Below, piece by piece: positions 19,160 through 29,543 of a stretch of DNA of 36,339 nucleotides. Source of the DNA: Prochloron didemni P4-Papua_New_Guinea (GTDB lineage: Bacteria; Cyanobacteriota; Cyanobacteriia; Cyanobacteriales; Prochloraceae); assembly GCA_000252485.1 (NCBI GenBank), contig JH611140.1, positions 1 to 36,339 of the forward strand, written 5' to 3'. A program made the position numbers and the translations under genes. Position 1 is the stretch's first letter. Each line of letters opens with the position of its first letter. The notes under the pieces were generated by a model. That model ran no database searches and was not told the DNA's origin. It saw nothing but the letters and a program-made list of their open reading frames with translations.

Positions 19160-19307
19160 TCGACCGAATCTGAAAATTGACAACAAGCTAAAAACCAAGA
19201 GGGATAAGGCTCAAGAAAGTTTCTGCCATAATAGCCCAGATGTTCGTCACGAATTAAATTTTGAAGAAAGAATTTTGAATTTTGAATTCGACGGTCGGGA
19301 GCTATTA
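19160..19307 (-). repeat. Dispersed composite repeat, family C (GCTCC-xGGTCGAATTCAAAATTC...GCTTGTTGTCAATTTTCAGATTCGGTCGAG)
   Basis: Reverse-complement homologue of ~333-475; partial copies at 17400, 21302, 23345 and 25328. Confidence 0.75.
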
Positions 19308-19465
19308 ACTTTATTTTTTAAGTCCCTTTAATAGGTCGCGATCTAGTGATTCTCGAAGAGATCTGCGAAGAGTGCGCCGGACACAACCACTACAGATCTA
19401 GCAGTTTATTATGAGTTAGCCATATAATAATAGAACGCCTAACCGATCTCTACAGTTGAAGCATC

Positions 19466-21214
19466 ATGAGCAGCAACAGACCCGACTTAAACTCACAAGG
19501 CTATGAAATCCAACGGGAATTAGGTGAAAATCCCGCTGGAGGTCGCATCACCTATCTAGCGACCGAGATTGAGAGCCAACAGCCCGTAGTTATTAAAGAA
19601 TTTAAATTTGCCCAATCCGGTGCAAGTTGGAGCCAATACGACGCTCATCAGCGAGAAATTGAACTTTTGCGCCAGCTTCACCACCCCCACGTCCCTGGCT
19701 ACCTGGATGAATTTGAAACGGAAACGGGCTTTTATTTAGTTCAAGAATACAAACAAGCTCCAACTCTTGCGGAATCGGGAATCTTAAATCTCTATGAAAT
19801 CAAACAGATTGCTATGGGGGTTTTGGAGATTTTGGTTTACCTCCAAGAAGAGCAAGACGAGCCCATTTTCCACGGAGATATCAAACCGGAAAATATTCTC
19901 GTGGACCGTTCCTCCGGCTGGTTGCGAACCTATTTAGTGGATTTTGGCAATGCTGGCGGACCTACCCCAGAAGTATCTCCTACCAGCGCCGTCAAAGGCA
20001 CTATGGGCTTTATGTCCCCGGAACAGATTTTAAAACATCCTCTTGGGAAAGGTTCCGACCTCTATAGTTTAGGCGCAACCCTAATCTGTGTTCTCACCCA
20101 AACCAAATCTCAAGATCTGGGCCAACTGATTGACCAGACTTATCGCTTCAATCTCAAGTCCCTCCCAGATAAACTCAGTCCTCAATTTATCCGCTGGCTG
20201 GGTAAAATGGTGCAACCCAAGGCTAAACACCGCTATGGCAATGCCGCTGCAGCTCTCAAAGCTCTCAAACCCATGAATGTAGTTGCTAGCAGCAGCAAGC
20301 AGGGGAATATTGCCGGGAAGCTAATTCCTTTAGCAGGATTGGCTGGTTTGAGTGTTGCTGCTTCTGTTTTAACTGCTCCTCAAGCACCCCAAAGGGTAAA
20401 TGTAGAACTTGCTAGGGAAGCCGAAGGGTATTCCCCTGCTTCTGTAAGATTCGCGCGAATACACTGCTATACTCGCAAGTTAATGGCAACGGGAGAATGC
20501 GAGAGTTGCGATTTAAGCGGTATTGAACTAAAAGGACTCAATCTTCAAGGAGCCAATTTGTATCTCGCTACCCTAGAATCTGCCCAGCTCAAAGGAGTTC
20601 AGTTGCAAGGGGCTAACCTGAATATGGCCAACCTGAGGGACGCTCAACTCCAGGGAATCAACCTTCAAGGTGCTTATTCTCAAGAAGCTGATTTCCAGCG
20701 AGCTAATTTAGATGGGGCTAACCTTCAGGGGACGAACTTGAACGGAAGCAAATTACAGCAAGCTTACCTACAAGGGGCCAATTTAAATGGGGCTAGTTTG
20801 CAAGAAGCGAACTTAGAAGAGGCCAAACTTAAAGGAGCTTCTTTACAACATGTTAACTTGCGCATGGCCAATCTAGCGGTTGCTTTCTTAGATCGGGCTA
20901 ATTTCCAAGGAGCAAATCTGGATTATGCCAACCTGGACTCGGCTTATCTCCAGTCTGCTTATTTAAAAGATGCCAACTTGGAGCATTCTAATTTGCGCAG
21001 CGTTCATCTCGTGGGTGCTAATCTGGAAGGGGCAAATCTTAAAGGTGCTAATCTGGCGGAGGCTAATTTAATTAATGCCAACCTTCAAGATGCTAACCTG
21101 GCTGGGGCTAACCTGGAAGATGCAGATTTGCGGGGAGCTAATCTTAAGGGTGTGAATCTAAAAGGAGCTAACCTCAGAAATGCGATGTTGCCGGAAGGAG
21201 TTTTTATCCGTTAA
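19466..21214 (+). CDS. Serine/threonine protein kinase with C-terminal pentapeptide repeats
   Basis: HGDIKPENILV, VDFGNAGG kinase motifs; hydrophobic segment LIPLAGLAGLSVAASVLTA; long A(N/D)LxX repeat. Confidence 0.92.
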   Translation: MSSNRPDLNSQGYEIQRELGENPAGGRITYLATEIESQQPVVIKEFKFAQSGASWSQYDAHQREIELLRQLHHPHVPGYLDEFETETGFYLVQEYKQAPTLAESGILNLYEIKQIAMGVLEILVYLQEEQDEPIFHGDIKPENILVDRSSGWLRTYLVDFGNAGGPTPEVSPTSAVKGTMGFMSPEQILKHPLGKGSDLYSLGATLICVLTQTKSQDLGQLIDQTYRFNLKSLPDKLSPQFIRWLGKMVQPKAKHRYGNAAAALKALKPMNVVASSSKQGNIAGKLIPLAGLAGLSVAASVLTAPQAPQRVNVELAREAEGYSPASVRFARIHCYTRKLMATGECESCDLSGIELKGLNLQGANLYLATLESAQLKGVQLQGANLNMANLRDAQLQGINLQGAYSQEADFQRANLDGANLQGTNLNGSKLQQAYLQGANLNGASLQEANLEEAKLKGASLQHVNLRMANLAVAFLDRANFQGANLDYANLDSAYLQSAYLKDANLEHSNLRSVHLVGANLEGANLKGANLAEANLINANLQDANLAGANLEDADLRGANLKGVNLKGANLRNAMLPEGVFIR

Positions 21215-21217
21215 AAA

Positions 21218-21306
21218 CAGTTGATAGTTGAGAGTTGATAGTTGAGAGTTGATAGTTGACAGTTGATAGTTGATAGTTGACAGTTGATAGTTGATAGTTG
21301 ATAGCT
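21218..21306. repeat. STRR-like heptamer array (GATAGTT/GAGAGTT/GACAGTT)n
   Basis: Begins within 5 bp of the kinase stop codon. Confidence 0.85.
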
Positions 21307-21652
21307 CCGGACGGTCGAATTCAAAATTCTTTCTTCAAAATTCAAAATGTTTGAATTGATGAATGTCTCCGCCAAAAATGTTCCTTATACCAATTCTCTA
21401 TGAAGATGCAACTAATACATTTGAGCAAGATTAAGGAATAAAAGGATATCAGCTTTAATGTTTGCTACTATCCCCCTAAATCCCCCCTTCGACGACCCTC
21501 TGGGCAAGCCTTACCAAAGGGGGACTTTTAACATGGAAATGTTTCCGTTTAATCTTTAGGAAAGATAAAGCCTAAACCTAGATAAAGTCCTGCAGAGGAA
21601 TAAAATTTTGTTTTTCACTCTTTTTTAAATTATCTCACCTATTTATAGCAGT

Positions 21653-21690
21653 GGATAGTGGATAGTTGATAGTTGATAGTTGATAGTTAA
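21653..21690. repeat. STRR-like heptamer array
   Basis: gtggatagtggatagttgatagttgatagttgatagtt. Confidence 0.8.
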
Positions 21691-21775
21691 TATATCAACG
21701 GAAATGGCAGACCAAAAACACTTGCGTTCATTTATAGTTAATATAGAGAGTCGAAAGACAACAAGAACATTTTTT

Positions 21776-22234
21776 ATGAGCGAACAAGCAACTGAAGTTA
21801 AAAAGCTTTTAGATGAGCAGGATTTTGGCGTACTGTCTACCTATTCTGTAGATGTGGAGGGTTTTCCCTTTGGATCTGTTACTCCCTATAGTTTAAGCGA
21901 TCGCTACCAGCCTTTAATCTATATCAACAATATTGCCCAGCATACCAAAAATATCGACCGAGATAGTCGGGTTGCTCTAACAATTTTGGAAAAAGTTAGC
22001 TACGGCCATGGGGCAAAACCCCAAAGTCACGGTAGAGTAACCATTATGGGTAAAGCCAGTCGAGTACCAGAAGCAAAAACAGAACTATTTGAAAACTACT
22101 ATCAACGTTTTCCTGAAGCAGAAGGTTTCCAACAAGCCCGTGGTTTTTACCTCTATCAAATCGAACCGGTGCGCCTTCGTTATATCGGTGGTTTTGGCAA
22201 GGCATTTTGGTTAGAACCTCAGGATTTAGCTTAG
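21776..22234 (+). CDS. Pyridoxamine 5'-phosphate oxidase-family (HugZ-like) FMN-binding protein
   Basis: LLDEQDFGVLSTYSVDVEGFPFGSVTPYSLSD...QHTKNIDRDSRVALTI; upstream ORF extension to 21680 starts in the heptamer array. Confidence 0.8.
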   Translation: MSEQATEVKKLLDEQDFGVLSTYSVDVEGFPFGSVTPYSLSDRYQPLIYINNIAQHTKNIDRDSRVALTILEKVSYGHGAKPQSHGRVTIMGKASRVPEAKTELFENYYQRFPEAEGFQQARGFYLYQIEPVRLRYIGGFGKAFWLEPQDLA

Positions 22235-22303
22235 TTTGTCTGTACTCAGGAACAAAAATTTACTCTAAACTAAAAGTTCAAAACCCACACCGACCCAAAA
22301 CCC

Positions 22304-23128
22304 ATGACTCCTGCAACAATGGAACTGAAAATAGGCTGGCTCTACCCCAAACTCATGAGTACCTACGGCGATCGCGGCAATGTAATTTGCCTGGAACGTC
22401 GCAGTCGCTGGCGTTCTCTAGAAGTTACCACAATTGCTTTAGACCGCCAAGCAGAAGCAGAAGCATTTGAAGATGTAGATCTTATTGTAGGGGGCGGGGC
22501 TCAAGATCGGCAGCAGGAAATCGTCATGCGGGACTTGCAGGGAGCCAAAGCAGATGCTTTCCGAGCAAAAATAGAAGCTGGTACTCCGGGAGTATTCACT
22601 TGCGGTTCCCCTCAGCTTCTGGGTCATTATTACGAACCAGCTTTGGGACAAAGGATTGAAGGTTTGGGTTTGCTAGATTTGGTCAGCAAGCACCCCGGAC
22701 CTGATGTGCCTCGTTGTATCGGCAATGTGGTATTTGAACTCACCGCATCTCCTTTAGCGGAAGAGGCAGAATCTATGTTGGGGCAGAAACCGGTAGTTAT
22801 TGGCTTTGAAAATCACGGCGGTCGCACTTATTTGGAAACAGTCCAATCTTTGGGGCGCGTGATTCAAGGATATGGTAATAACGGGGAAGATGGCATGGAA
22901 GGAGCATTTTATCGTAATGCCATTGCTACCTATTCCCACGGACCTCTCTTACCGAAAAATCCTTTTATTGCGGATTGGTTGATTAAAAAGGCATTGGAGC
23001 AAAAATATCAAACTTCCATTACTTTAACTAAACTTGACGATAGTCTTGCTTTTTCCGCTCGTGCAGCAATGTTTAAGCGTCTTGAGTTGAAGGATTTGTT
23101 GAGTTATAGCAATCCCCATGGTGTTTAG
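22304..23128 (+). CDS. gatD: CobB/CobQ-type glutamine amidotransferase, GatD-like (lipid II isoglutaminyl synthase subunit)
   Basis: LYPKLMSTYGDRGNVICLERR, GGGAQDRQQ, GFENHGGRTYL, YSHGPLLPKNPFIADWLI. Confidence 0.82.
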   Translation: MTPATMELKIGWLYPKLMSTYGDRGNVICLERRSRWRSLEVTTIALDRQAEAEAFEDVDLIVGGGAQDRQQEIVMRDLQGAKADAFRAKIEAGTPGVFTCGSPQLLGHYYEPALGQRIEGLGLLDLVSKHPGPDVPRCIGNVVFELTASPLAEEAESMLGQKPVVIGFENHGGRTYLETVQSLGRVIQGYGNNGEDGMEGAFYRNAIATYSHGPLLPKNPFIADWLIKKALEQKYQTSITLTKLDDSLAFSARAAMFKRLELKDLLSYSNPHGV

Positions 23129-23155
23129 GACATATAGAACTTAGGAGGGATTGTT

Positions 23156-23446
23156 GTGAAAAATATGATGGAGTACCAGGGATACTTTGGCTCGGTAAAT
23201 TATAACGACGAAGATGGAGTCTTCTACGGCAAGCTAGAGTATATTCGCAGTCTTGTTAGCTACGAAGGATATGATGTTGAATCCCTTAGAGCTAGTTTTC
23301 ATGAAGCAGTTGATGATTATCTCGAACTCTGCGAGCATCTAGCAATTTCAAAATTAAAAATTAAAATTAAAAATTTAATTCGTGACGAATGTCTCCGCAA
23401 AAAAAATGGCATAAACTTGAAAAGCCTTATTCCTCTTGGGTTTTAG
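23156..23446 (+). CDS. HicB-like antitoxin N-terminal domain with a repeat-encoded C-terminus
   Basis: YQGYFGSVNYNDEDGVFYGKLEYIRSLVSYEGYDVESLRASFHEAVDDYLELCEH is HicB-like; downstream residues come from family C repeat DNA. Confidence 0.72.
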   Translation: MKNMMEYQGYFGSVNYNDEDGVFYGKLEYIRSLVSYEGYDVESLRASFHEAVDDYLELCEHLAISKLKIKIKNLIRDECLRKKNGINLKSLIPLGF

Positions 23447-23513
23447 CTTGTTGTCAATTTTAAGTTTCTGGAGATAGTTGTACATATTGACCAAGGAACC
23501 CTATATTTGATAT

Positions 23514-23658
23514 AACAAACAACAAATAACCAACAACCAATAACAAGCAACAAACAACAAACAACCAACAACAAACAACCAACAACAAACAACCAACAAC
23601 AAACAACAAACAACAAACAACAAACAACCAACAACAAACAACAAACAACAAACAACAA
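23514..23658. repeat. Second long degenerate heptamer array (ACAAACA/ACCAACA)n
   Basis: Period-7 units, same strand composition as 13744-13929. Confidence 0.9.
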
Positions 23659-23688
23659 AGGTGGGCAATGCCCACCCTACATAAAGTT

Positions 23689-25254
23689 TTAATTGTTGAT
23701 TGTTGATTGCTGATTGTTAATTGCTACTTGTTCGTTATTAATTGTTTGCAAAAAAGGAGTACTAATGACAGAATTCTCAGCCAGATTTAAGAAAGGATCG
23801 GCGAAAATTCCTACCAAACAAGTAGCTACTAGGGATAAGACTAAAACTACTTTTAAAGACTGCATTCCTGGTAAGTTCCAGCTAATAGGTGGATAATTTT
23901 TCACTGCGTTGGACATCTCGTGGGGTTCTTTTACTACCATCATCTTCACTACTCGAATGTAGTAGTAAATGGAAATCACGCTGGCAATTAAACCCAATAG
24001 GACTAAACCGTATAGTTCAGCTTGCCAACCAGCCCAGAAGATATAAATCTTGCCGAAAAATCCTGCTAAAGGAGGAATACCCCCTAAGGAAAGTAGACAG
24101 AGGGTCAATCCTAGAGTTAAGAGAGGGTCTTTGTGATAAAGGCCGGAATATTCGCTAATCTGGTCGGTACCGGTACGGAGGGAGAAAAGAATGACGCAGG
24201 TGAAAGCTCCCAAGTTCATGAACAGGTAAACTAGAAGATAGAAAATAATGCTGGCATAACCGGTATCGGTTCCCGCTACTAAACCAATCATCATGAAGCC
24301 TGCTTGACCGATGGAAGAATAAGCTAGCATACGTTTCATGCTGGTTTGGGCTAGGGCTACTACCTTACCTAATACCATGCTGAGAATGGCTAGAGCGGTG
24401 AAAATCAAGTGCCACTCTGCTGTGACGGAGCCAAAGGCAGTGAGCAAGAGGCGCAGGGCGAGGGCAAAACCAGCGGCTTTGGAACCCACAGACAGAAAGG
24501 CTACTACTGGGGTGGGAGAACCTTCATATACGTCTGGGGTCCACTGATGGAAGGGAACGGCAGAAATTTTGAAGGCAATACCAGCGATAACAAAGACTAA
24601 TGCAACTGCTACGGCTAAGGATTGTCCTTCACTGGCATTACTGAGAACAGTAGCAATTTCCTCTAAATTGGTTTTGCCTCCGGATAAGCCATATAGAAGG
24701 GAACTGCCATAGAGGAAAATGGCGGAACTAGCAGCTCCAATGAGTAAGTATTTTAAGGCGGCTTCGTTGGAGCGAGTATCTCGCTTCATATATCCTGTCA
24801 TGAGATAGGAAGAGATACTCAACATTTCTAAGGAGATGAAAATGGTTACTAGTTCATTTGCTCCGCAGAGGAACATGGCCCCTAGGGTTGCTGTGAGCAT
24901 AATAGCGATGAACTCTGCCAGAGAAGTACCGCTTTGCTCTACATAGCGCACGGACATGAGAATGGTAACGGCGGTGGACAAGGCTATAACGCCTCGGAAG
25001 AGAATGCTCAAATTGTCCCCATTAAAAGCGCCGAGAAAACCAATGGGGTTGCCTGCATCCCAACAAGTTTGATAAAGGGCGAAGGTGGCGGCTAAGAGTC
25101 CCACTATGGCGGTGTAAGGCAACCATGGAGATGAGGCACTGCGGCCTGCAATCAAATCGCCAACTAAAACTACCATCAGGGTGACGATGACAATCCCTTC
25201 TGGCAAAATGCTGCCCACATTGAGCTGGGCTGCTACATTACTAGAAAAATCCAT
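23689..25254 (-). CDS. ndhB: NAD(P)H-quinone oxidoreductase subunit 2
   Basis: [64 protein letters not shown]. Confidence 0.95.
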   Translation of the reverse strand: MDFSSNVAAQLNVGSILPEGIVIVTLMVVLVGDLIAGRSASSPWLPYTAIVGLLAATFALYQTCWDAGNPIGFLGAFNGDNLSILFRGVIALSTAVTILMSVRYVEQSGTSLAEFIAIMLTATLGAMFLCGANELVTIFISLEMLSISSYLMTGYMKRDTRSNEAALKYLLIGAASSAIFLYGSSLLYGLSGGKTNLEEIATVLSNASEGQSLAVAVALVFVIAGIAFKISAVPFHQWTPDVYEGSPTPVVAFLSVGSKAAGFALALRLLLTAFGSVTAEWHLIFTALAILSMVLGKVVALAQTSMKRMLAYSSIGQAGFMMIGLVAGTDTGYASIIFYLLVYLFMNLGAFTCVILFSLRTGTDQISEYSGLYHKDPLLTLGLTLCLLSLGGIPPLAGFFGKIYIFWAGWQAELYGLVLLGLIASVISIYYYIRVVKMMVVKEPHEMSNAVKNYPPISWNLPGMQSLKVVLVLSLVATCLVGIFADPFLNLAENSVISTPFLQTINNEQVAINNQQSTINN

Positions 25255-25562
25255 AGGGTAAATTGAACTCTTGCTTGGTGAGTGGAATCCACAACTAAGA
25301 TATCATGGCTGAAACAGGGAGCAGTTGCTAGCTCCGGACGGTCGAATTAAAAATTCAAAATTCAAAATTCAAAATTTAATTCGTGACGAACATCTGGGCA
25401 AACCCAGTTGCCAGTTGCCGACTTTGAATCCAGAATTGTTAAATCAATTTCACCAAAATTACCGCACACTATCTATCATCATACTAGTGGCTCTTTTAGA
25501 TATTGTTGTCCTCACATCAAAAAGATAATCTTTTTTCTCCCCTTATAGACGAAGCTATATCT

Positions 25563-28310
25563 ATGTCAATTCTAGTCATCGTCGAATCTCCTACTAAAGC
25601 GCGAACTATCAGCAAGTACCTAAGCCAAGGTTATTTGGTGCAAGCCTCTATGGGCCACGTCCGCGACCTTCCTTCTTCTGCGGATGAAATTCCTTCGGAG
25701 TTCAAAGGACAAGATTGGGCGAGAATAGGGGTGGATATAGAGAATAATTTCCAACCTCTATATGTCATTCCGAAAAGTAAGAAAAAAGTTGTTAACGAAC
25801 TGAAACAGGCGGTCAAACAAGCAGAGCGGGTGATTCTGGCTACGGACGAAGACCGAGAAGGTGAAAGTATTAGCTGGCATTTGCTCCAGCTCCTGAATCC
25901 CCAGGTTCCCATTGCCAGAATGGTGTTTCACGAAATCACTCGGGAAGCGATTAATACGGCTCTGAATAATTGCAGGGAGATTGATTATAATCTGGTTCGA
26001 GCTCAAGAAACGAGAAGGATTTTGGACCGACTGGTGGGCTATACTGTGTCTCCTTTGTTGTGGAAAAAAATTGCTTCGGGTCTGTCGGCGGGACGGGTTC
26101 AGTCGGTGGCAGTGCGGGTGCTGGTAATTCGAGAACGGGCGCGACGAGCTTTTCAAGTTGGTTCTTATTGGGACTTGAAAGCAATTCTGCAACCGGCTGC
26201 TTCGGTGGGGAATAAGCAAAATAATCAAAATACTTTTGAGGCTAAATTAATTGCTTTAAATGGGAAAAAAGTAGCTACAGGGAGCGATTTCGATGCCAAT
26301 ACGGGGAAAATTGCTGCCAATAAAGATGTGGTTCTGCTGAAGGAAGGGGAAGCAAAGGCTTTGAAAGAACGGATTGAAGATAAAGTCTGGACGGTACGAG
26401 ATGTGGAAGAACGACCTACTTCTCGCAAACCTGCTCCCCCTTTTACTACTTCTACTTTGCAACAGGAAGCGAACCGTAAGTTGGGTCTGGGGGCTAGGGA
26501 TACGATGAAGACGGCTCAAAGTCTCTATGAGCAGGGTTATATTACTTACATGCGGACGGATTCGGTTCATTTGTCGAGGCAGGCGATCGCCGCTGCCAGA
26601 TCTTGTGTGAAGCAAATGTACGGTGCGGAGTATCTCAGCCCTAAACCCCGACAATACACTACCAAAAGCAAGGGCGCTCAGGAAGCACATGAAGCCATTC
26701 GTCCTGCTGGCAGTAGCTTCCGCTTGCCGCAGCATACTCCTTTATCTGGTAGGGAGCGATCGCTCTACGATTTGATTTGGAAGCGCACGGTAGCCGGTCA
26801 AATGGCAGAAGCTCGACTGACCCAAATTACGGTTAAAATCGAAGTAGAAGAGGCTCTCTTTCGTTCTTCTGGCAAGCGAATTGACTTTCCCGGTTTTTTC
26901 CGGGCCTATGTAGAAGGCTCGGACGACCCGGAAGTAGCTTTGGAGAACCAAGAAATAATTCTTCCTCCCTTGAAAGTAGGAGATAATCCTAACTGTTTGC
27001 AATTAGATGCTCTCAGTCACGAAACCCAACCTCCCGCTCGCTATACGGAAGCTTCTTTAGTAAAAACTTTAGAAAAGGAAGGCATTGGCAGACCCAGTAC
27101 CTATGCCACTATCATGGGGACCATCGTCGATCGCGGTTACGTGCAACTGCGCAGCAAAGCCTTAATTCCTACTTTCACTGCTTTTGCCGTCACCCACTTG
27201 CTGGAGGAGCATTTTGCTGAGTTGGTGGACCCTCGCTTCACTTCTAAAATGGAGCGAACTTTGGATGAAATTTCTACTGGGGAAGCCCAATGGTTGCCTT
27301 ATTTGCAGCGGTTCTATTTAGGGGAGAAGGGACTGCAAAACCAAGTTAAAGTAGGAGAAGAACTCATTGAGCCCAATGTTGCCAAAGCGGTGAAGTTGGA
27401 GAATTTGCAGGAGGAGGTACAAATTAAAATTGGCAGATTTGGGGCTTATGTTGAAGCGGACCATGAAGGGGAGATGGTTAAGGCTTCTATTCCCACTGAC
27501 TTGACTCCTGCAGATTTGCATCCGGAACAAATAGAGGAAATCTTGCGGCAAAAAGCAAAAGGACCGGAGGAGTTGGGAGTTCATCCGGAAACTGGACAAA
27601 CCATTTATATCAAAATCGGCACTTACGGTCCTTATTTACAGTTGGGGGAAGAGTCCGAGGAAGATAAAGAAGATAAAGAGAATAAGAAGAACAAGAAGGA
27701 TAAGAAGAAAAAGCCGAAGCGGGCTTCTTTACCTAAGCAACTGAAGCTGGAAGACCTGACTTTGGAACAGGCTGTGAGTTTGCTCTCTTTACCCCGTCTG
27801 TTGGGAAGTCATCCGGCAACGGAAGCCCCAGTGAAGGCAGCTTTGGGCCCTTACGGTCCCTACGTGGTTCACGACCAGGGGAAGGAAGGGAAAGATTATC
27901 GCTCTCTCAAGGCTGAGGATGATGTGTTGACTATTTCTCTGGAACGGGCTTTGGAACTATTGGCTGCACCGAAGCGAGGGGTGGTGAGGGAACTGGGTCG
28001 CCACCCAGAGGATAAGAAACCTGTGAGTATTAATAAGAATCGTTTCGGTCTTTATCTCAAGCATGGTAGGCTTTCGGCTCCTTTTCCCAAGGAGGAAACG
28101 GAGGAATCTATGACTTTGGAACTGGCTGTGAGTTTATTGGCTCAAAAGGCTGCTAAAGCTGGGAGTAAAGCTACGAAAAAGAAGACTGCTAGTAAGTCTA
28201 GTAAGTCAAGTTCTAGCAAGAAGAAGACTAGTTCAAGTTCGTCAAGTTCTACTAAGAAGACTGCTGGTACTAAGGCAAAACGTTCTTCTCCTAGTAGTAA
28301 TGCGAGTTGA
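25563..28310 (+). CDS. topA: DNA topoisomerase I
   Basis: [57 protein letters not shown]; Lys/Ser-rich tail. ATG at 25563 preferred over 25503. Confidence 0.96.
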   Translation: MSILVIVESPTKARTISKYLSQGYLVQASMGHVRDLPSSADEIPSEFKGQDWARIGVDIENNFQPLYVIPKSKKKVVNELKQAVKQAERVILATDEDREGESISWHLLQLLNPQVPIARMVFHEITREAINTALNNCREIDYNLVRAQETRRILDRLVGYTVSPLLWKKIASGLSAGRVQSVAVRVLVIRERARRAFQVGSYWDLKAILQPAASVGNKQNNQNTFEAKLIALNGKKVATGSDFDANTGKIAANKDVVLLKEGEAKALKERIEDKVWTVRDVEERPTSRKPAPPFTTSTLQQEANRKLGLGARDTMKTAQSLYEQGYITYMRTDSVHLSRQAIAAARSCVKQMYGAEYLSPKPRQYTTKSKGAQEAHEAIRPAGSSFRLPQHTPLSGRERSLYDLIWKRTVAGQMAEARLTQITVKIEVEEALFRSSGKRIDFPGFFRAYVEGSDDPEVALENQEIILPPLKVGDNPNCLQLDALSHETQPPARYTEASLVKTLEKEGIGRPSTYATIMGTIVDRGYVQLRSKALIPTFTAFAVTHLLEEHFAELVDPRFTSKMERTLDEISTGEAQWLPYLQRFYLGEKGLQNQVKVGEELIEPNVAKAVKLENLQEEVQIKIGRFGAYVEADHEGEMVKASIPTDLTPADLHPEQIEEILRQKAKGPEELGVHPETGQTIYIKIGTYGPYLQLGEESEEDKEDKENKKNKKDKKKKPKRASLPKQLKLEDLTLEQAVSLLSLPRLLGSHPATEAPVKAALGPYGPYVVHDQGKEGKDYRSLKAEDDVLTISLERALELLAAPKRGVVRELGRHPEDKKPVSINKNRFGLYLKHGRLSAPFPKEETEESMTLELAVSLLAQKAAKAGSKATKKKTASKSSKSSSSKKKTSSSSSSSTKKTAGTKAKRSSPSSNAS

Positions 28311-28365
28311 AAATTGTTGTAAATAGGTTTTATATGAAAGATGGTTATTAACCACAGATGAACTC

Positions 28366-28384
28366 ACAGGCAAGATGCCTGTGC
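28366..28384. repeat. Small palindromic repeat CACAGGCA-AGA-TGCCTGTG
   Basis: 8-bp perfect arms. Confidence 0.5.
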
Positions 28385-28485
28385 CACGATGAACACAGAT
28401 GTATTAGGATGGTTATTGGGATGGTTATTGGTGCTGCTATATAAACTGTCAACTACTATAAATATATAGACAGAGGGTTATAAAG

Positions 28486-28620
28486 ATGGGACGGAAATCA
28501 AAACTTCGGAAACAACGGAAACAATCAGCAACTGAGGCTCTTCACGAGAAGCTAAAGCAACAATCTATTCCGGTGGAGAATACTGTCATGGCAGCTCCCG
28601 GACAAGTTTATTTTTCGTAA
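28486..28620 (+). CDS. Small basic ORF (44 aa) not in the ORF track
   Basis: ATG...TAA: MGRKSKLRKQRKQSATEALHEKLKQQSIPVENTVMAAPGQVYFS. Confidence 0.4.
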   Translation: MGRKSKLRKQRKQSATEALHEKLKQQSIPVENTVMAAPGQVYFS

Positions 28621-28723
28621 ATTGCTTATAACTCACAATTCTCTAATGTTCCTTTGAGAATCTCTTGTTGTAAATCGCTTAAAGGTTTCTCTCGATGTTG
28701 TAAGAATAACCCGATAATCAATT

Positions 28724-29086
28724 TTAATTAACGATAGCAAGTATATCTCGATCTTCTAATTCACGAGGAGAATTTAAAACTTTTTGCAGTTTTTCGCTAA
28801 AATAAACCACTTCATAGTTAGCTTCAAGTTCTTGTTTGAGTTTCATCCACAAACAAATACCCTCCCGTTCAAAGTTATTTCTTGTTTCTTCATCGACAAA
28901 ACCTGATGCACCAGGATCGTCTAAGTTAAGAATACTATTATAAGTATTCGACCAGTTTTTTAATTGTTGTTTTGTTTCCGAACTTAAAGGTAAAGTCTCT
29001 GGGTCAATATTCCCAACTTTTCCGGGAGTTGCCCACCATAAAGGATAACAAAAATAATCTGTATTAAGTTTAATAATGTCTTTCAC
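28724..29086 (-). CDS. Hypothetical protein, candidate immunity protein
   Basis: Intact 120-aa ORF immediately downstream, same strand, of a toxin-like pseudogene. Confidence 0.5.
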   Translation of the reverse strand: MKDIIKLNTDYFCYPLWWATPGKVGNIDPETLPLSSETKQQLKNWSNTYNSILNLDDPGASGFVDEETRNNFEREGICLWMKLKQELEANYEVVYFSEKLQKVLNSPRELEDRDILAIVN

Positions 29087-29109
29087 TAAATTTATCTCTC
29101 TTTAAGATT

Positions 29110-29539
29110 TTACCAAGAAGCGGGATTTGCACAGACAAGATAACCATTATTGCTCGTTGTTACGGCAATGAGTTGCGTTTTGTCCTGAAAGCAGATTTCA
29201 TAGATCGGTCGATTGGGAGATTGATATCCTACAATTTTTCCTAGAGTTACAGCTATCATAACAGCATCAGCAATATTGTCTTCAGAAATTCCTCGCCAGG
29301 GCTTTGTCTCGCCTATGATTGTTGATAATATGTTCTAATCCCGATGCCGTGTTACCTGTTTCTAAAAAAACAATTTTTCCATCGGTTAACCGAGCAATTT
29401 TGAGAATTTTTTCCGGGCTATGTTTGATGTTAGCCTGTTGGAGTTCCTCTATCAGGGCGATCGCTTCTGGATCGGAAGCTGAGAAAATTTGTGGCTCTCG
29501 AGTCAAGGGATTAACTACACGAGAAAAACGTCCGCAAGG
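29110..29539 (-). pseudogene. Frameshifted, 5'-truncated polymorphic-toxin C-terminal nuclease-like domain
   Basis: RFSRVVNPLTREPQIFSASDPEAI...VFLETGNTASGLEHIINNHRRDKA, then in another frame WRGISEDNIADAVMIAVTLGKIVGYQSPNRPIYEICFQDKTQLIAVTTSNNGYLVCANPASW*. Confidence 0.72.
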
Positions 29540-29543
29540 TCAC

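Noticed and set aside
23443-23675. Minus-strand Cys/Leu/Val repeat ORFs
   Set aside because: Same artefact from the second heptamer array.
25631-27599. Antisense ORFs within topA
   Set aside because: Shadow ORFs of a strong coding region.
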